NCBI RefSeq assembly: GCF_000003605.2
Contig: NW_003130358.1
Coordinates: 211,080 to 275,079, forward strand
DNA length: 64,000 bases
From: Saccoglossus kowalevskii
Lineage: Eukaryota > Hemichordata > Enteropneusta > Harrimaniidae
Direction of reading: 5' to 3'
The notes below the pieces were generated by a model. That model was given only the letters and a program-made list of their open reading frames with translations. It was not told where the DNA came from and made no database searches. Positions within the stretch are counted from its first letter, which is position 1. Each line of letters opens with the position of its first letter. The position numbers and the translations under genes were made by a program. This document shows, one piece after another, positions 34,810-48,000 of the stretch.

Positions 34810-35189
34810 GTAAACAAACCAGCATACATACAGTTATAAAACCTATCTCCAACTACTCCAACATGCATTTGGTATTCAGAAGTAATTTTAGCTGTATCAT
34901 ACATGTTCGTTTTAGGCGGCAAACAACCGTTTACTTCACTTTAATTAACGCTGTAATGTCCGCAAAAAGCTACGACGATATTCTAATTTCAGTCTGACCA
35001 ATCTAAAAGTTTTATTCAGTAACTTGACCAAGACGAATTTGAAGATCCAGATTAAGTTATTATTTATAAGAGGACAATCTTTTTGAATTGAATCTATAGT
35101 TTTGCACCAATTTTTGAAATCAATATCAAGGTGACGTTGATGAAATAATCTCGTTCACTGTCGCTACCAGCTCTTTATATTACACGTTT

Positions 35190-37150
35190 TTTTACACCAC
35201 AGTCTTTATATCAAAAGACCAAAAATCAAGACACAACAATATCCGGAAAAAATTGGATTGATCATTTTTCAAAACTCTATAATAAAACAAACATTAAAAA
35301 TCATGAGTTACAAAATAATCTTATAGAAAAAGAAATGCGACAAATTTCCAACCAATATCTAAACTCAAATATCACATACAAAGAAATTCTTAGCGCTGTT
35401 AGCAAACTAAAAAACAATAAATCAGCTGCTGATGACAGCATTGCCAATGAAATGTTGAAAACCAAAAATAAGTTAATGATAAGATGTTTACAGAAACTTT
35501 TCAACTGTATTCTAGATAGTGGAAAATTTCCTGCAACCTGGAAATCTANNNNNNNNNNNNNNNNNNNNNNNNNNNNNNNNNNNNNNNNNNNNNNNNNNNN
35601 NNNNNNNNNNNNNNNNNNNNNNNNNNNNNNNNNNNNNNNNNNNNNNNNNNNNNNNNNNNNNNNNNNNNNNNNNNNNNNNNNNNNNNNNNNNNNNNNNNNN
35701 NNNNNNNNNNNNNNNNNNNNNNNNNNNNNNNNNNNNNNNNNNNNNNNNNNNNNNNNNNNNNNNNNNNNNNNNNNNNNNNNNNNNNNNNNNNNNNNNNNNN
35801 NNNNNNNNNNNNNNNNNNNNNNNNNNNNNNNNNNNNNNNNNNNNNNNNNNNNNNNNNNNNNNNNNNNNNNNNNNNNNNNNNNNNNNNNNNNNNNNNNNNN
35901 NNNNNNNNNNNNNNNNNNNNNNNNNNNNNNNNNNNNNNNNNNNNNNNNNNNNNNNNNNNNNNNNNNNNNNNNNNNNNNNNNNNNNNNNNNNNNNNNNNNN
36001 NNNNNNNNNNNNNNNNNNNNNNNNNNNNNNNNNNNNNNNNNNNNNNNNNNNNNNNNNNNNNNNNNNNNNNNNNNNNNNNNNNNNNNNNNNNNNNNNNNNN
36101 NNNNNNNNNNNNNNNNNNNNNNNNNNNNNNNNNNNNNNNNNNNNNNNNNNNNNNNNNNNNNNNNNNNNNNNNNNNNNNNNNNNNNNNNNNNNNNNNNNNN
36201 NNNNNNNNNNNNNNNNNNNNNNNNNNNNNNNNNNNNNNNNNNNNNNNNNNNNNNNNNNNNNNNNNNNNNNNNNNNNNNNNNNNNNNNNNNNNNNNNNNNN
36301 NNNNNNNNNNNNNNNNNNNNNNNNNNNNNNNNNNNNNNNNNNNNNNNNNNNNNNNNNNNNNNNNNTAATACTGCCATAGACTATATAGTCTGCCAGATAA
36401 TCACATTTTAAAATTAGCCCTGGATGAAATGATAAAAATTAATTCAAACTGGGTAAGGACTATTAATGCTACACTGGGACATGATCTAATTAAAATAAAA
36501 AATGATCACAATATGGAAAATTGGAATCAAATACTAAAAAATGTAAAACTCAGACTATCTGAGTTTTATATTCAAAGATGGAGAGAAAAACTAAATTTCA
36601 GTGAAACCAATGAAAATAGGGGAACAAAACTGAGAACATACAAACTATTCAAAGTAAGCTATAATATGGAAAATTATTTGCAAAACATTTCAAATTTCAG
36701 CCTCAGGAAAATGCTTTCAAAATTCCGTCTGAGTGACCACAACTTAGAAATAGAATTAGGTAGAAGAACAAAGCCCAAAATAGAATTAGAAAATAGACAC
36801 TGTAATAAATGTAACACTAAAGCATTACGAGATGAAAAACATTTCCTGCTATTTTGTACTGGCTATATAGAACAAAGAAAAAAACTGTTTGATGAGTGTT
36901 CAATAAATATTTACACAATGGATGTGAATTCCATATTTAAAAAGATTATGGAGAATAATATAGCTTTAGCAAAATACTTAAAGAGCACAATTTTTAAAAT
37001 CACAGAAAGTAATTAATTTTTTATTTTTTTATTTTACTAACATTTTATTTTTATCTCTTATGTATTATATGTATTTATGTTCCTTACCATACAAAAACCC
37101 TCTGAAGGTTTTTTAGTAGTGTAATAAAGTTATTATTATTATTATTATTA
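35190..37150 (+). mobile_element. Non-LTR retrotransposon (family L-b), reverse transcriptase region split by the gap
   Basis: 35190-35548 encodes the start of a LINE reverse transcriptase domain: NWIDHFSKLYN, then SAVSKLKNNKSAADDSIANE, then CILDSGKFPATWKS. The sequence then enters the N gap. 36380-37016 encodes the C-terminus: LPDNHILKLALDEMIKINSN, FYIQRWREKL, KLRTYKLFK, and the zinc knuckle CNKCNTKALRDEKHFLLFC, then stop at 37016. The 3' tail has the hairpin AACCCTCTGAAGGTTTTTTA and ends in (TTA)n at 37127-37150. The gap of 817 bases could hold the missing palm domain of one continuous element, but gap size may be an estimate. Confidence 0.8.
35549..36365. other. Assembly gap (817 N)
   Basis: Unknown sequence. 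It lies inside a LINE and between two inverted LINE copies, a typical place for assembly failure. Open frames running through it are artefacts. Confidence 1.
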
Positions 37151-38117
37151 TATCCCCGGCCCGATAAAGTGACTGATTACACCAAAGCTTGCCAAATCCG
37201 TAAACTAAATACTAGTACTGTAGTAATTTCAATACCTTTTTGGGTGAATGAAGCAAACATTAACAAACTTGAAGAAGGAACATTTTCAATAACCGGTGCT
37301 TCCATGTTGTAATATTAAAACAACTTTTGTATGATCATTTTAAAACGAATGAAACGGTACCGATCTTAGGATATCATTTAGATTTTCTGTTGACACGAAG
37401 CTGGTCTGGAAAGTACATTCAGTACTGTACTTTCAAATATTGTGACCCAATTCCCATACAGCTCAAACTTGCACATTTCGAGTATCTTGGTTATCTATTT
37501 TAACAACGTCACATATATTCTTAGCCTAATTTAGTCTCGCATTTTCGTTATTTGTGGCCCCATTTCTGCAAAACTTTTAGACTTTCGATCAATTTTGTCA
37601 CTATTTGTGTATATACAGTGCGACAAAAAAAATATTTGTGATATTCAACTACACACAACGACGAATGAAATAATGCGTCAGTGTGTTTCTGGGTAAAAAG
37701 AAATTTGTCAACAAGGACAATTGTGAGGTCTGTTCCCGTTCTCCGCTCCACATTTGCATGCCTTATTCACCCCAGGGTAGTCATATTGAAATTCAAAGTA
37801 TAATGTTCCGCAATGTTGGGGCTTGACCATTAGAAACTTGGGAGGGGGTGTAGAAAAACTTACTATCTGAATTAATTTTAAGCACCAATATTATCAGAAT
37901 GTTGCAGGGAAAATATGTTTTTACTTTCATGTTTCTTTTACAATTTTCTTGTATTTTATGAGACTCAATTACGGTATGTAGAACCACGGTTCTAGCAACC
38001 ATTGTAGAACGAACGAAATTGTTGATTTCTTTATTTAACATCAACACTGAAGGAGCTACCACCAAAGTGTTGCCTTCAAGTACTAGTAGTTCAAACGCAC
38101 GTCGAAATGTAATGTAT
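37151..38117. other. Non-coding spacer, no gene supported
   Basis: Short open frames on the minus strand at 37548-37751 and 37793-38065 have no recognisable domain and no splice context. Confidence 0.4.
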
Positions 38118-38830
38118 TTTTTTTTATATTAGACGCATAAAATCCTTAGGAAAGGATAAAAGGGGTCTTACAGAAAGAAATTAAAACAAACTACAATCTA
38201 AAAAATAAAACAAAAAATAAAAAACTTTTCTAAAAAAATAAAACAAATCAAAAACAATAAAGACAATTTGCAGCCAATGGTGAATACAGAATATAGAATG
38301 AACACAAAATGTAGCCCAATACACTGATAGTTGTTGCTGTTTTGTTCCATAGCTGTTGTTTAGGAAGACTGCTAAGGCTGGTGCTAGAGTATGGTTTGCC
38401 ATAATCAAAATGAATTTATTCTGACTATTTTCTTTATCAAAATTTGGAACTTTATTTTGTGCAGTCAGGAATAATTTGTCCCTATGGTGACTGTAAGCTG
38501 GACATTTTATTACAAAATGTTGCTCATCCTCAATTATATTTTGGCTGCACATATCACATGTTCTTTTATCCAGCGGCACATTATTATGTCTGCCTTTCTC
38601 AATTTTAAGGTCATGGTTGCTTGTCCTGATTTTTGCAATTAACCTTCTAAGACCATGGTTCTGCATATTAATAAGGTAATTTTCAATTTTTAAATCTTGT
38701 TTGAAAAGTCTGTATGTTCTTAGTTTGTTTTTAGCCAAGGTTTGTTTTCTATTATCATTATGCATGTCTAAGATCCATTGGTTCTCAAATGATTTGTTTA
38801 TTTTTTTTATGAATAAAGTCTAAATTTTTC
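38118..38830 (-). mobile_element. Non-LTR retrotransposon 3' end (family L-a, copy 2)
   Basis: On the minus strand an open frame from 38765 to 38181 contains KLRTYRLFKQDLKIENYL, then LRRLIAKIRTSNHDLKIEKG, and the knuckle CDMCSQNIIEDEQHFVIKC with CPAYSHHRDKLFLTAQNK. Its 3' tail at 38118-38180 is the reverse complement of that at 34280-34340. It is longer at the 5' side than copy 1. The K-L-R-T-Y-x-L-F-K and knuckle layout match family L-b, so the two families are related. Confidence 0.82.
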
Positions 38831-39045
38831 TTAATTATTTTTTCACTTGAGTTTACAATGGTGACAACATCTATATCTTGCATGAGGGTAAACCATTTAC
38901 TTGGGTTACTTATTTACTTGGTTAATGAGTTGGATTGAATGAATGCAGTTTTGGAAATTCTCAAAGTGTAAGCCCAAATGATGTATAATCAGTGGATAAA
39001 TTCGAGATAACTTTCATGCATTTTGAAAATGCAAGACTTGTCAAT

Positions 39046-39357
39046 CCTCGGGGGCGGACATCCGTCATTTTCTACCGCCTGGCAACCCTCGCGGTGAAAA
39101 CAAAGACCAGAAACTCGCAGAAAACGGTACTTTGCGATGGTTGATGAGAGTCCCCTGAACAGTGTAACAAGATTAGCCCTACGTGTGTAACATATATGAA
39201 TTTGGTTGTTCAGGATTACTTCAAAGTTGAGTTTGTGTTGTTTTCTCCGGCTCCACCGGCGTTCCACAGCAGCGCGCACAAAGCCCATAGAAATACGTGG
39301 TACAGTGGTGCGCGTCTTAGCAACGTAGAACGTCCGTGACGTAGCTCGGCCCCGAGG
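39046..39357. repeat. Dispersed element with inverted GC-rich ends
   Basis: The left end reads CCTCGGGGGCGGACATCCGT. The right end, read inward on the minus strand, is CCTCGGGGCCGAGCTACGTC. The arms are imperfect. The interior is GC-rich compared with its surroundings and open in several frames, none recognisable. A half-length copy in opposite orientation is at 23325-23515, and similarity there may continue slightly past the proposed right end. No target duplication longer than AT is clear. Confidence 0.55.
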
Positions 39358-39859
39358 ATACCAAACCGTAAAAAGACAACCCCGAAAACTATGCTTCTTT
39401 CTCTCAAATTGCATCATTTATAGTTGCTAAAAAATAAGTTGCACAAATTCCAAACTGTCTAATCATTAGTACCTTATTTGTACATGCTTTTAAATACGTG
39501 TAGTAGTGGTCTTCTAGTTCCGGAAATTATATATACCAGTATATATATATATTTAATGAATTCAACAGACCCCCCCCCCCCCCAACAGTAAGTTAGAATG
39601 CAATTTCAATAAATTTCAAATTTTTTTTAATGGCAATACCCAGGAACAGAACCCCGTTTTTAGATCAGCATAGTTGTGTGGTGGTCACTCTTAAATGTGC
39701 TAGACTGCCATTGAAAAATAAATGCGTGCACCAGTCTATTGCAAACCGCACATTAAGTATTTGAAAGAATTGCTGCCATACAACTTAAACATTACTTAAT
39801 CAACAACCTCTCCTCTCCAAGGCTTATCACTGTTTACTGAAACTGATGACACTATACTT

Positions 39860-40170
39860 ACGGTAATGTTACTCCATTCCTGCATCAACTTCGTTGGGTG
39901 CCAGTTCACAAACTTTAAATACAAAACACTAATGCTAACATTTAACGCCTATAACAATCTTACCGCTGCTTATATTACTGAACTCTTAATCATCTCGAGA
40001 TCATCAACTTCACTCTTCTAAACCGAGGGCCCTGTTCAAAAGTATTGCTCTCACACGACATCCATTTTCAAGTCACAACTGAAAACTCATCTTTTTCGTA
40101 GAGACATTACTTGATTTTTTTCTTCCTTGCTTGAATTTGAATAAAATATTATTCTTATTATAGTCTATTT
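39860..40170 (+). mobile_element. Degraded CR1/L2-type LINE 3' end
   Basis: Frame-broken remnants follow the terminal pattern of CR1/L2-clade ORF2. The region at 39880-39960 reads like L-H-x-L-x-W-V-P-V... and AYNNLTAAYITELLIISRS. 40061-40110 reads SIFKSQLKTHLFRRDIT, the canonical F-K-S-x-L-K-T-H-L-F end. Several stops and shifts are present. Confidence 0.65.
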
Positions 40171-42002
40171 TATTTTATTCTATTCCAAGCCAGAAAGTTG
40201 TGTCTTAGGTTCTCTATTACATAATACTGTGCAAGAGTGTGTGAAGCTTTCAGTAAACTTTTAGTTCCATACATCCAAGGATAAGACTCAGTTATGATTC
40301 AGTGACAGTTTAATAAAAAACAGAGCAAAAAAAGCAGAGATTCAACTAGTATGCTGAACAGAGACAGAGACAAATTGTGTAGACAAAAACAAATATTTAT
40401 TACCAATAGTACTGCTGTGCAGTGCAGGAGGAGCACTCCAGTTCCATACATGTACACAATTCCTTCACTAATGCCAGCTATAGCAATCCCTACATGTAGC
40501 ACCCTCACTTACCAGAATGCCTTAACTTACAATACAACATTTGAAATATCATAATTCTTAAGTGACAATACTCAAAATCTGATAACTAAATCAATATTCT
40601 TTTTCTTGCAAGCACAAACAAAAAAATGTGCATATAGCTATATAAAATTATAACCTTACTGCTGTCACATGATTAACATTTTAAAAAAATGTCATCAGCA
40701 TCTAATAAAGAAACACTTTTTCTGACGAAGTAGGATTATATTGATTCCATTATTACACTCATTATTGGCTAACAATTCAGAAATCAATTGTCACTAACCC
40801 CTATGCATACCTGACATCAGTTTTATGAACTTATTTACGAGAGAGAAATATTCAGGCCACATTCACTAGTGGATAAGATTGTTAGTCCTAGTTAGTATTA
40901 TAGCAGACACATTATTTCATGATTGCCATAGCAACTGTTACATACGCATGATTCAAATTTCACCAAATTTTAAAATTCACTTGTTTAATGATTATAGTAA
41001 ATGTTGAAAATAGTGAAATGTGCAAAACCCATACATACGGTAATAGTACTTACTATCTATAAAATCACTTTTTTTTGCTTAAAATTTAGATATACATTTA
41101 TATTGATCTTTAACTAGTTCTTTTTTCAATAAATATTTAAATAAGCATTGCTAATCAAGTATTGTCATATACTTCATGTCATTGAGCAGAGTGCAAAGTC
41201 ATTTCAAATTGTCAGATAGTGGCAAAAAAAATTTGCCTTCTTTAGTAAAATGCATGCTTGAATGAGATGAGAGAGAATCCAGGAATATTACTGATATATA
41301 TTGATTGGTAGAAATATGACAAATGCATTATATATGGTGGCTTCAGCAAATATGTTCCCACAAAATTAAAATAAGCTAAAGTTTGTTGCATACTTTTTTT
41401 AAAAAAAAAGTGCAACTTCGAGCCAAATTGCACTGTTTTGAAATGAGTTTCCCAGTACCATGTTTTCACACAAATATCAAGATTTATTTATTAAAAAATA
41501 ATAAAAAGTTAAGTATTCATGAAGAAAGATCTGGTCTTGACAGATGTGTAGTGCATAATTTGCCATATACTCAAAACAATTGAATAATCGTTATTTATAT
41601 ATTATATGACTTTTTAAGATAATTATTGTTTTGTTTCTTATGAACAGAATTGTAAATTGGTTCAGCTCATGTACCCCCCAAAATCATAATAGTTGTTTCA
41701 CTGTTCAAAATGCCGTTTGTTTTTTTCAGATAGAAGTTTCTCAAAAATGTTCCCTGCACCACAAAAATAATGATTAGTACAGATAGGAGAAAAGGTAATT
41801 TCCAAATATTTAAAAGTCATGATATTATAAATTCTGAAAATTATTATACTGTGTATTAAGCAGCAACAGACAAAGTCACCTAAATGGTTAGTTCTATAGC
41901 AAATTCACATTTTCTAAAACTTCTACGGCAATAGTTATATTTCAGTTTATTTTAGTCCCTGTAAGGAACGATATTCCAGTGAGCATGAAACGGTAACCAT
42001 GC
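40171..42002 (-). other. 3' flank of pyruvate carboxylase, including its 3' UTR
   Basis: No other gene was found. On the minus strand AATAAA occurs 52 bases after the PC stop (41951-41946) and again at about 41492-41483, so polyadenylation could use either. The rest is AT-rich and anonymous. Confidence 0.4.
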
Positions 42003-45000
42003 CTACTCCATTTCAGCAATCAGATCATCACCTTGGACTGGAGAGCCTTTTTTGACATGGAGAGACTTGACGGTACCAGTGAACGGAGCACTGACCAGCA
42101 TCTCCATCTTCATTGCACTGAGAACCACCAGAGGATCACCTTTCTCAACTGTATCGCCTTCTTTAACGCGAACATCAATGACGTTTCCAGGCATAGGAGC
42201 ACCGACCGATCCCTTCACTCCTTTCATGGCCTTGGGATGGACATGTAATTCCTGTAACACAACCGCAAATTGGTGGGTTAAACAAATATATACTGAGTGC
42301 ATTATTATTTTACTCAACAATTTACTAGTAGTATTGGTATTTTGACATTTTTTGAAAATACCAAGATATATATTATATATCCAGTTCAATCTATTTCACT
42401 GAATCAGTTATCACTACAAGTGTTTTTTTCAAAAACAATTTTGATTATTTAATTCATATGGACATAATTTTTCAAAAGAATCCTCGTCTAAAAGACCCAA
42501 GTGAAATATTCACTACTAACAAAATTCATGATATTTCACGACTCTCACAAAATTAAAATTGTTTAATGCAACAATGTTTATGAAACTGTAAATAAAAAAA
42601 ACAATGAATGTTTCCAAATTGATAAACCATTTTTAGAGATCTGCTAAAAGTCAGCATTTACAGTTAGTAAAATGAAACAATTGTCAAAAGTATCCGACAT
42701 GCTTGGTCATAGTTGAAGCTTTTTTAGGATGATACAGTGATCAGTGTTTATTGGGTTTGAATGAACTGCATCCATGTATATCAGCTGTGTAGGTCCAACC
42801 AGATACACAATAATAGAATACATATGTAATAGAATGTGTACTTATGCAATCCTGACAGAAAATGTACCGATATATAGTTTAACATTATATTATATAATTA
42901 TTCTATATATTTTTGGTGATCTGACTCAAAATGACCAACAAGGTACCCACAAAAAAAGAAAATTTCTCCATATCTTTATAAATACTGGTATATTTGTGAT
43001 TCAGAAAAAGATGACTTACCTTAACTGCCTCTTTGTCTTTCACATGAATTGATCGTAGTTGTCCATTTAACTCAAAGAACACCTCTCTCTCGCCTGTGAA
43101 GGCATCAAGATCTCCTACTGCCAAGGTTTTGATATTCAGTGTCTTGCCCCTGTCTAGCTCAACCTAGTACGAGATACATAATTATAGCAAAATTGGTTTT
43201 CAAGTTCTACACGATGTGGATAAGTAACCAGAAAATCAATTTAATTCAGTTATTACCCTGAGGGAAAGTCTGAATAGTCAAAATATCTGTTGTCTCAGGG
43301 TTTTAAAATTCATGAAAATTTATTTTATTTTAACAGTTAACAGCATTTAACATATTGATTGCATTTCATATTCGGCAACTTGAATACTAAAGATAACTTT
43401 GATTTACGATTCATCTATATGGTTGGTGTATCTAACTCTTACCTCACATTCCTCTGCAATTTTTGGTCCAACCAAGAAGTGCCTGGTATGTAGGCAGTTA
43501 ACAGGGCCGTAAACACTGCGGAAATCAAGGAAATCATCCAAGACTTTGGGATAGAGAGATGCACTAACAACATCACACTCTCGCACTTGTTTACCATGTT
43601 TTTCCTTCAATTCTGCTTTTAATTGGTCAAAGTCTAGCGGTGGTAGTGAAGCACCTGGACGGCCATCTACAGTAGGAAGTCCACCTAGCATCTAATGAAT
43701 CAAAGTACATTTTTCAAAACATTGATATTTATTTATTTACTGTTAAGTAACTATTATTTCACTTCAAACTGAAACTCCAACATTTTTCATGATCTACAAG
43801 ATGCCACATCTCAAAAGAAAGAGGGCTAGAGGTATTTTAATATTTTGCCCTAACTCAAAATTTTGCTTATGGGAATCCAAATCCTTTTTATGCGACAAAA
43901 TCAGCCACTTATGCTATTTGCTATAGCATATATGCTCATGTATAGGCGTGTATTGTTGAAATTATATTTCATATTTTAATGATCCAGCATACCATGATTG
44001 TAAATTCTGTCTGCTTCTATTGGACATGTGCTTCTAATAGAATAAATGCATTACTTCAGCAAGCTTAAATTAGCAATGATGGAAATGAACTCCAGCAAAA
44101 CACACAACATTGTTAATTTCTTACCTTGCTTCGCAGTGGTTCAGGAAAGCCTCCGTAAGGCACCCCGATGTAGCCTTGCATGAATTCTACAACAGACAGT
44201 GGAAAGGACAACTCCTCGGCCCGATCAAGAACTTGTTCCGCAGTCAATTTATTCTGCACCATGAACTGTGCCAAGTCACCAACAACTTTTGAAGAGGGTG
44301 TAACCTATGAAATGAAAAAAACTGTTCATAAATATCTTGCATGACTTTCAATGTTTCACATTTTAAATTGCGGGCATTGTCTTTCAACTTGTCTGAATTT
44401 AAACAAAACTTACCTTGACAATGTCGCCCAGCAACTGATTTGCGGCCGCATAAGTCTTCTTGATCTCTTCAAATTTGCTGCCGAGTCCAAGACTAAATGC
44501 CTGGAATTGTAAATTAGTGTACTGTCCACCTGGAATCTCGTGCAGATAGACATCAGAACTGCCACTCTTCATGGTGACGGCACATTCAAATGGCGCGTAT
44601 AACTGTCGCGTCACTTCCCAATAGCTGCTGTATTTGCTTATATTGTCCATGGTGATGCCTGAAATAGATTAGTGAAAATGCATTTTACAACTGTACTCCA
44701 CCAGCTTAGCACCGCACTCTGCTAAGTGCCCACCATTCAGGACATTTCTATTTTATCGGTCACATTCGGATAACCTGCCACCCCCCTCCAAAATGCCCCC
44801 AATTTTACTGTCTATAATCATAAAACCTGGTCTTTGATTTTTCCTGAATACTGGTATTTGTTTTTATATAATATAGCAAGGATATAACCTGCCGTGAATA
44901 TGTTCAAAAATTGCTACTGGGTAGTCACCAGTTTTTGAAAAAAATCATGCCATATATTCACCAAAATCAATTCCATCAAATCATATTTCGATAATTCACT

Positions 45001-48000
45001 TCTGCATTGCTGAAGTAAAATTGTCATTTGCACTCTGTTTTTTCAACCCTAAAACACATGATTATTTGAGCCGAGGATCCTGACGAGTATGTATACGGTA
45101 TATCATTAAATTATTACTAACAAGAATTTATTTTAATTTCAAAGACAAATCGCCTCTTATCACTCAATTTGCAACTACTTTTTTTTAACAACTACACATT
45201 GTTACAATTTTTAAGGTTGGTTGCCATCAAAGACGAGACAACTCACTAATAGATTATTTTGAAGCATGCAAAAATAAAAGTCAGTATTGAGACACATACC
45301 AGCATCTAAGTCTGTATTTTTCACACTGGCAACCAAAGCTCCCATGCTCGGCTGTGACGTCATACCAGACATAGAATCCACAGCAACATCAACAACATCA
45401 GCTCCGGCCTTGGCAGCAGCCAACATGGCCGCTACACCAGCACCAGATGTATCATGAGTGTGTACGTGAATTGGAACATCAGGAAACTTGTCTCTAAGAG
45501 CACCAATCAACATTTTGGCTGCTTCGGGTTTAAGCAGACCTGCCATGTCCTAGAAAATCAATTATTTAAATTTTGACAGCTGTAATTTTCAGCAATTTTT
45601 ATTTAAAAAAACACTTTCTCTGTCAATTGTAATGGCATTACTGTCAAAATGTGAACACTGAGAGCATAGCATATACAAATGTACTCTATATACCAACATT
45701 TTTACTTTTAAATCACTTGCAAGTGAAAAAAGATGGCTGCAAGTTTGTGTATGGGTCTCCAGAGGGCGCCATCTATTGAATCCAATTTTGTCAAGAGAAC
45801 CTCAGGAATTACAACTAACCTAAGGCCATGGGCAAAATGTCTAATACCCTGTCATCTTGAGAGCCTACACATTTCTTTGACAGCCTCTTACTGATGATTC
45901 TATGTATCATTTTCCATAATAGTGCGCGCGACTACTTAACCTTTAGTTTTCACATCACATTTTATGTGATATTAGCCTTGTGAAAGTGCCCTTCATCCAT
46001 GTAATTGGGTCATTTTATGCAGTTATATGTAACAACAAATGTTTTGGTTTATGAAATTGTCAGTTTCTGATGAAATTGTCAGTTGAGATAGCATTACAAT
46101 GTCCTACCTTTATACAGAGAACATGTGTGCCAGCCTTTACCAGTTCTGTAGCTAAATTAGTGTAATAATCCAATGTGTATTTGGTTTTTGATGGATCTGA
46201 AACATCACCAGTGTAGGAGATAGCTGCTTCAACTACACCACCGGCACTGCCAGATGCCTCCATACCAATCAAAAGGTTGGGAAGATAATTCAATGAATCA
46301 AATACTCTGAAGACATCCATACCATGCTCTACGGCAGTCTCACAAAATCTGACGAAGAAAAATAAAATAATAAACAATCGTTATAAACAAAATAAGGTGA
46401 CCAATCATATGTACACATCTCCTTTACTATGGAATCGTTTACCAAACAACTGCACAACACCAGATGTACACAAATCTAGACTAAAAACAAGCTTTATATG
46501 AACTGCGAAAGTCAATGAGCTTCACAGACTATAACAAGCACTATATAAACATTAATTTATTATTATAATTATTATTAATAATGTATGCATTAATCATACG
46601 GTAGAAATGTTTGGTTAAAGTGGGGGAGTCGTAATCTGTGCATGCATCAGATGGCCATAGCGTGTCATTGTTTATAAACAATTGTCCACCCATGAGCCTT
46701 GCGTTTCTAGCGTGTGTTGTTATCGTCACTTGGGACTCAATTCATGCACGTGCGCAGGTTATGACCCTCCCGCGTTAAGCCAAGACTCAAAGATTAGTAT
46801 TATTTTCAGTTTACTGTATATGAATTAGCCATTTTAAAACTGGGTGCTGAAAGAATTTGGTTTTCTGAAACTTATTTATAAACATTTGTTTTATTTTTAT
46901 CACAGTATTCATTGCTCGTGACAATTTGTTGAAAAAGCTGAATGCTTTGAGACAGGAAATGAATTATTCGATGCGATATATACGAGCAGATATACACACT
47001 TATTTAGTGTTTCGGTGGAAATGTTTATTTTATAAATACTTTTGATCTATATATTCAAATTGTTTCCTTTAAGTATTTTCAAGATGCAGGAACTGACATG
47101 CATGTACCAACAACAGGGTAGACCTCCTGTATAAGGTATATAGAATTAGATTGAATTGAAGAAATAAAGAAGAGATGAATTACTTACTTGAATACTACAT
47201 TGTCAGGATAGTTCGTATAACCAACAGCATTGGCACCCCGCAGTAACATCTGGAATGGTATATTAGGAATCTTTTTACGTAAAGAAGCCAACCGTTCCCA
47301 TGGACACTCGTGTAGAAATCGCATAGCAACATCAAACGTGGCCCCTAAAAAAATAAATTACATTATTACTTTAATACAACTAGCAATGGTGCCTATTAAA
47401 TTAATGATTATAACAGTTTACACAAATACAAGCATGATATAGTTAGCTCATAGAATGCAAAATACCATTTTTAATTTTAGAATTTCATTAAACCACAAAA
47501 ATAGCTAGTATATAAAAATAAAGATTAATTTCAGTTATTACATAAAGGTAGTAACCCATTTTCACGAATTGATAATTCAGAAAAATTCACATGAACGAAA
47601 CTTCATAAAAGTCACTGTAACTCAGTTAAGGATCCCAATGAAATCCCCACTGCTTACAAAATTACTAATTTCCCTCTGATTTGTGAAATTAATAAAAAAA
47701 ACTTCTCCATAGAAGCAATAATTAATAAATAAAAATAAACAACATACCTCCCCAATTTTCTAAACTGTATAAATTAGTAAAATTATGAGCAACGAATGGT
47801 GAAATGTTCTTGAGGTCGATGGTTCTAACTCTGGTTGCCAATAGCGACTGATGAGCATCTCTGAAGGTGGTGTCCATCAACAGCAGCCCTTTGTGTTCCC
47901 GGACTGCCTTAGCAAACTTCTCTGGACCATGTTCTTTCAAATAAGTTCTCCATCCACTTGGAGGCTTGGTTCCTACAAAAGTCAATCCAAATGTATAATT

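Noticed and set aside
35301-36411. Long open frames on both strands through the gap
   Set aside because: They are open only because N bases contain no stop codons. Only the flanking LINE-coding parts on the plus strand are real.
38989-39417. Arg-rich minus-strand open frame of 142 codons
   Set aside because: It lies across the GC-rich dispersed element, and the related half copy at 23.3 kb does not keep a matching frame over the same length.
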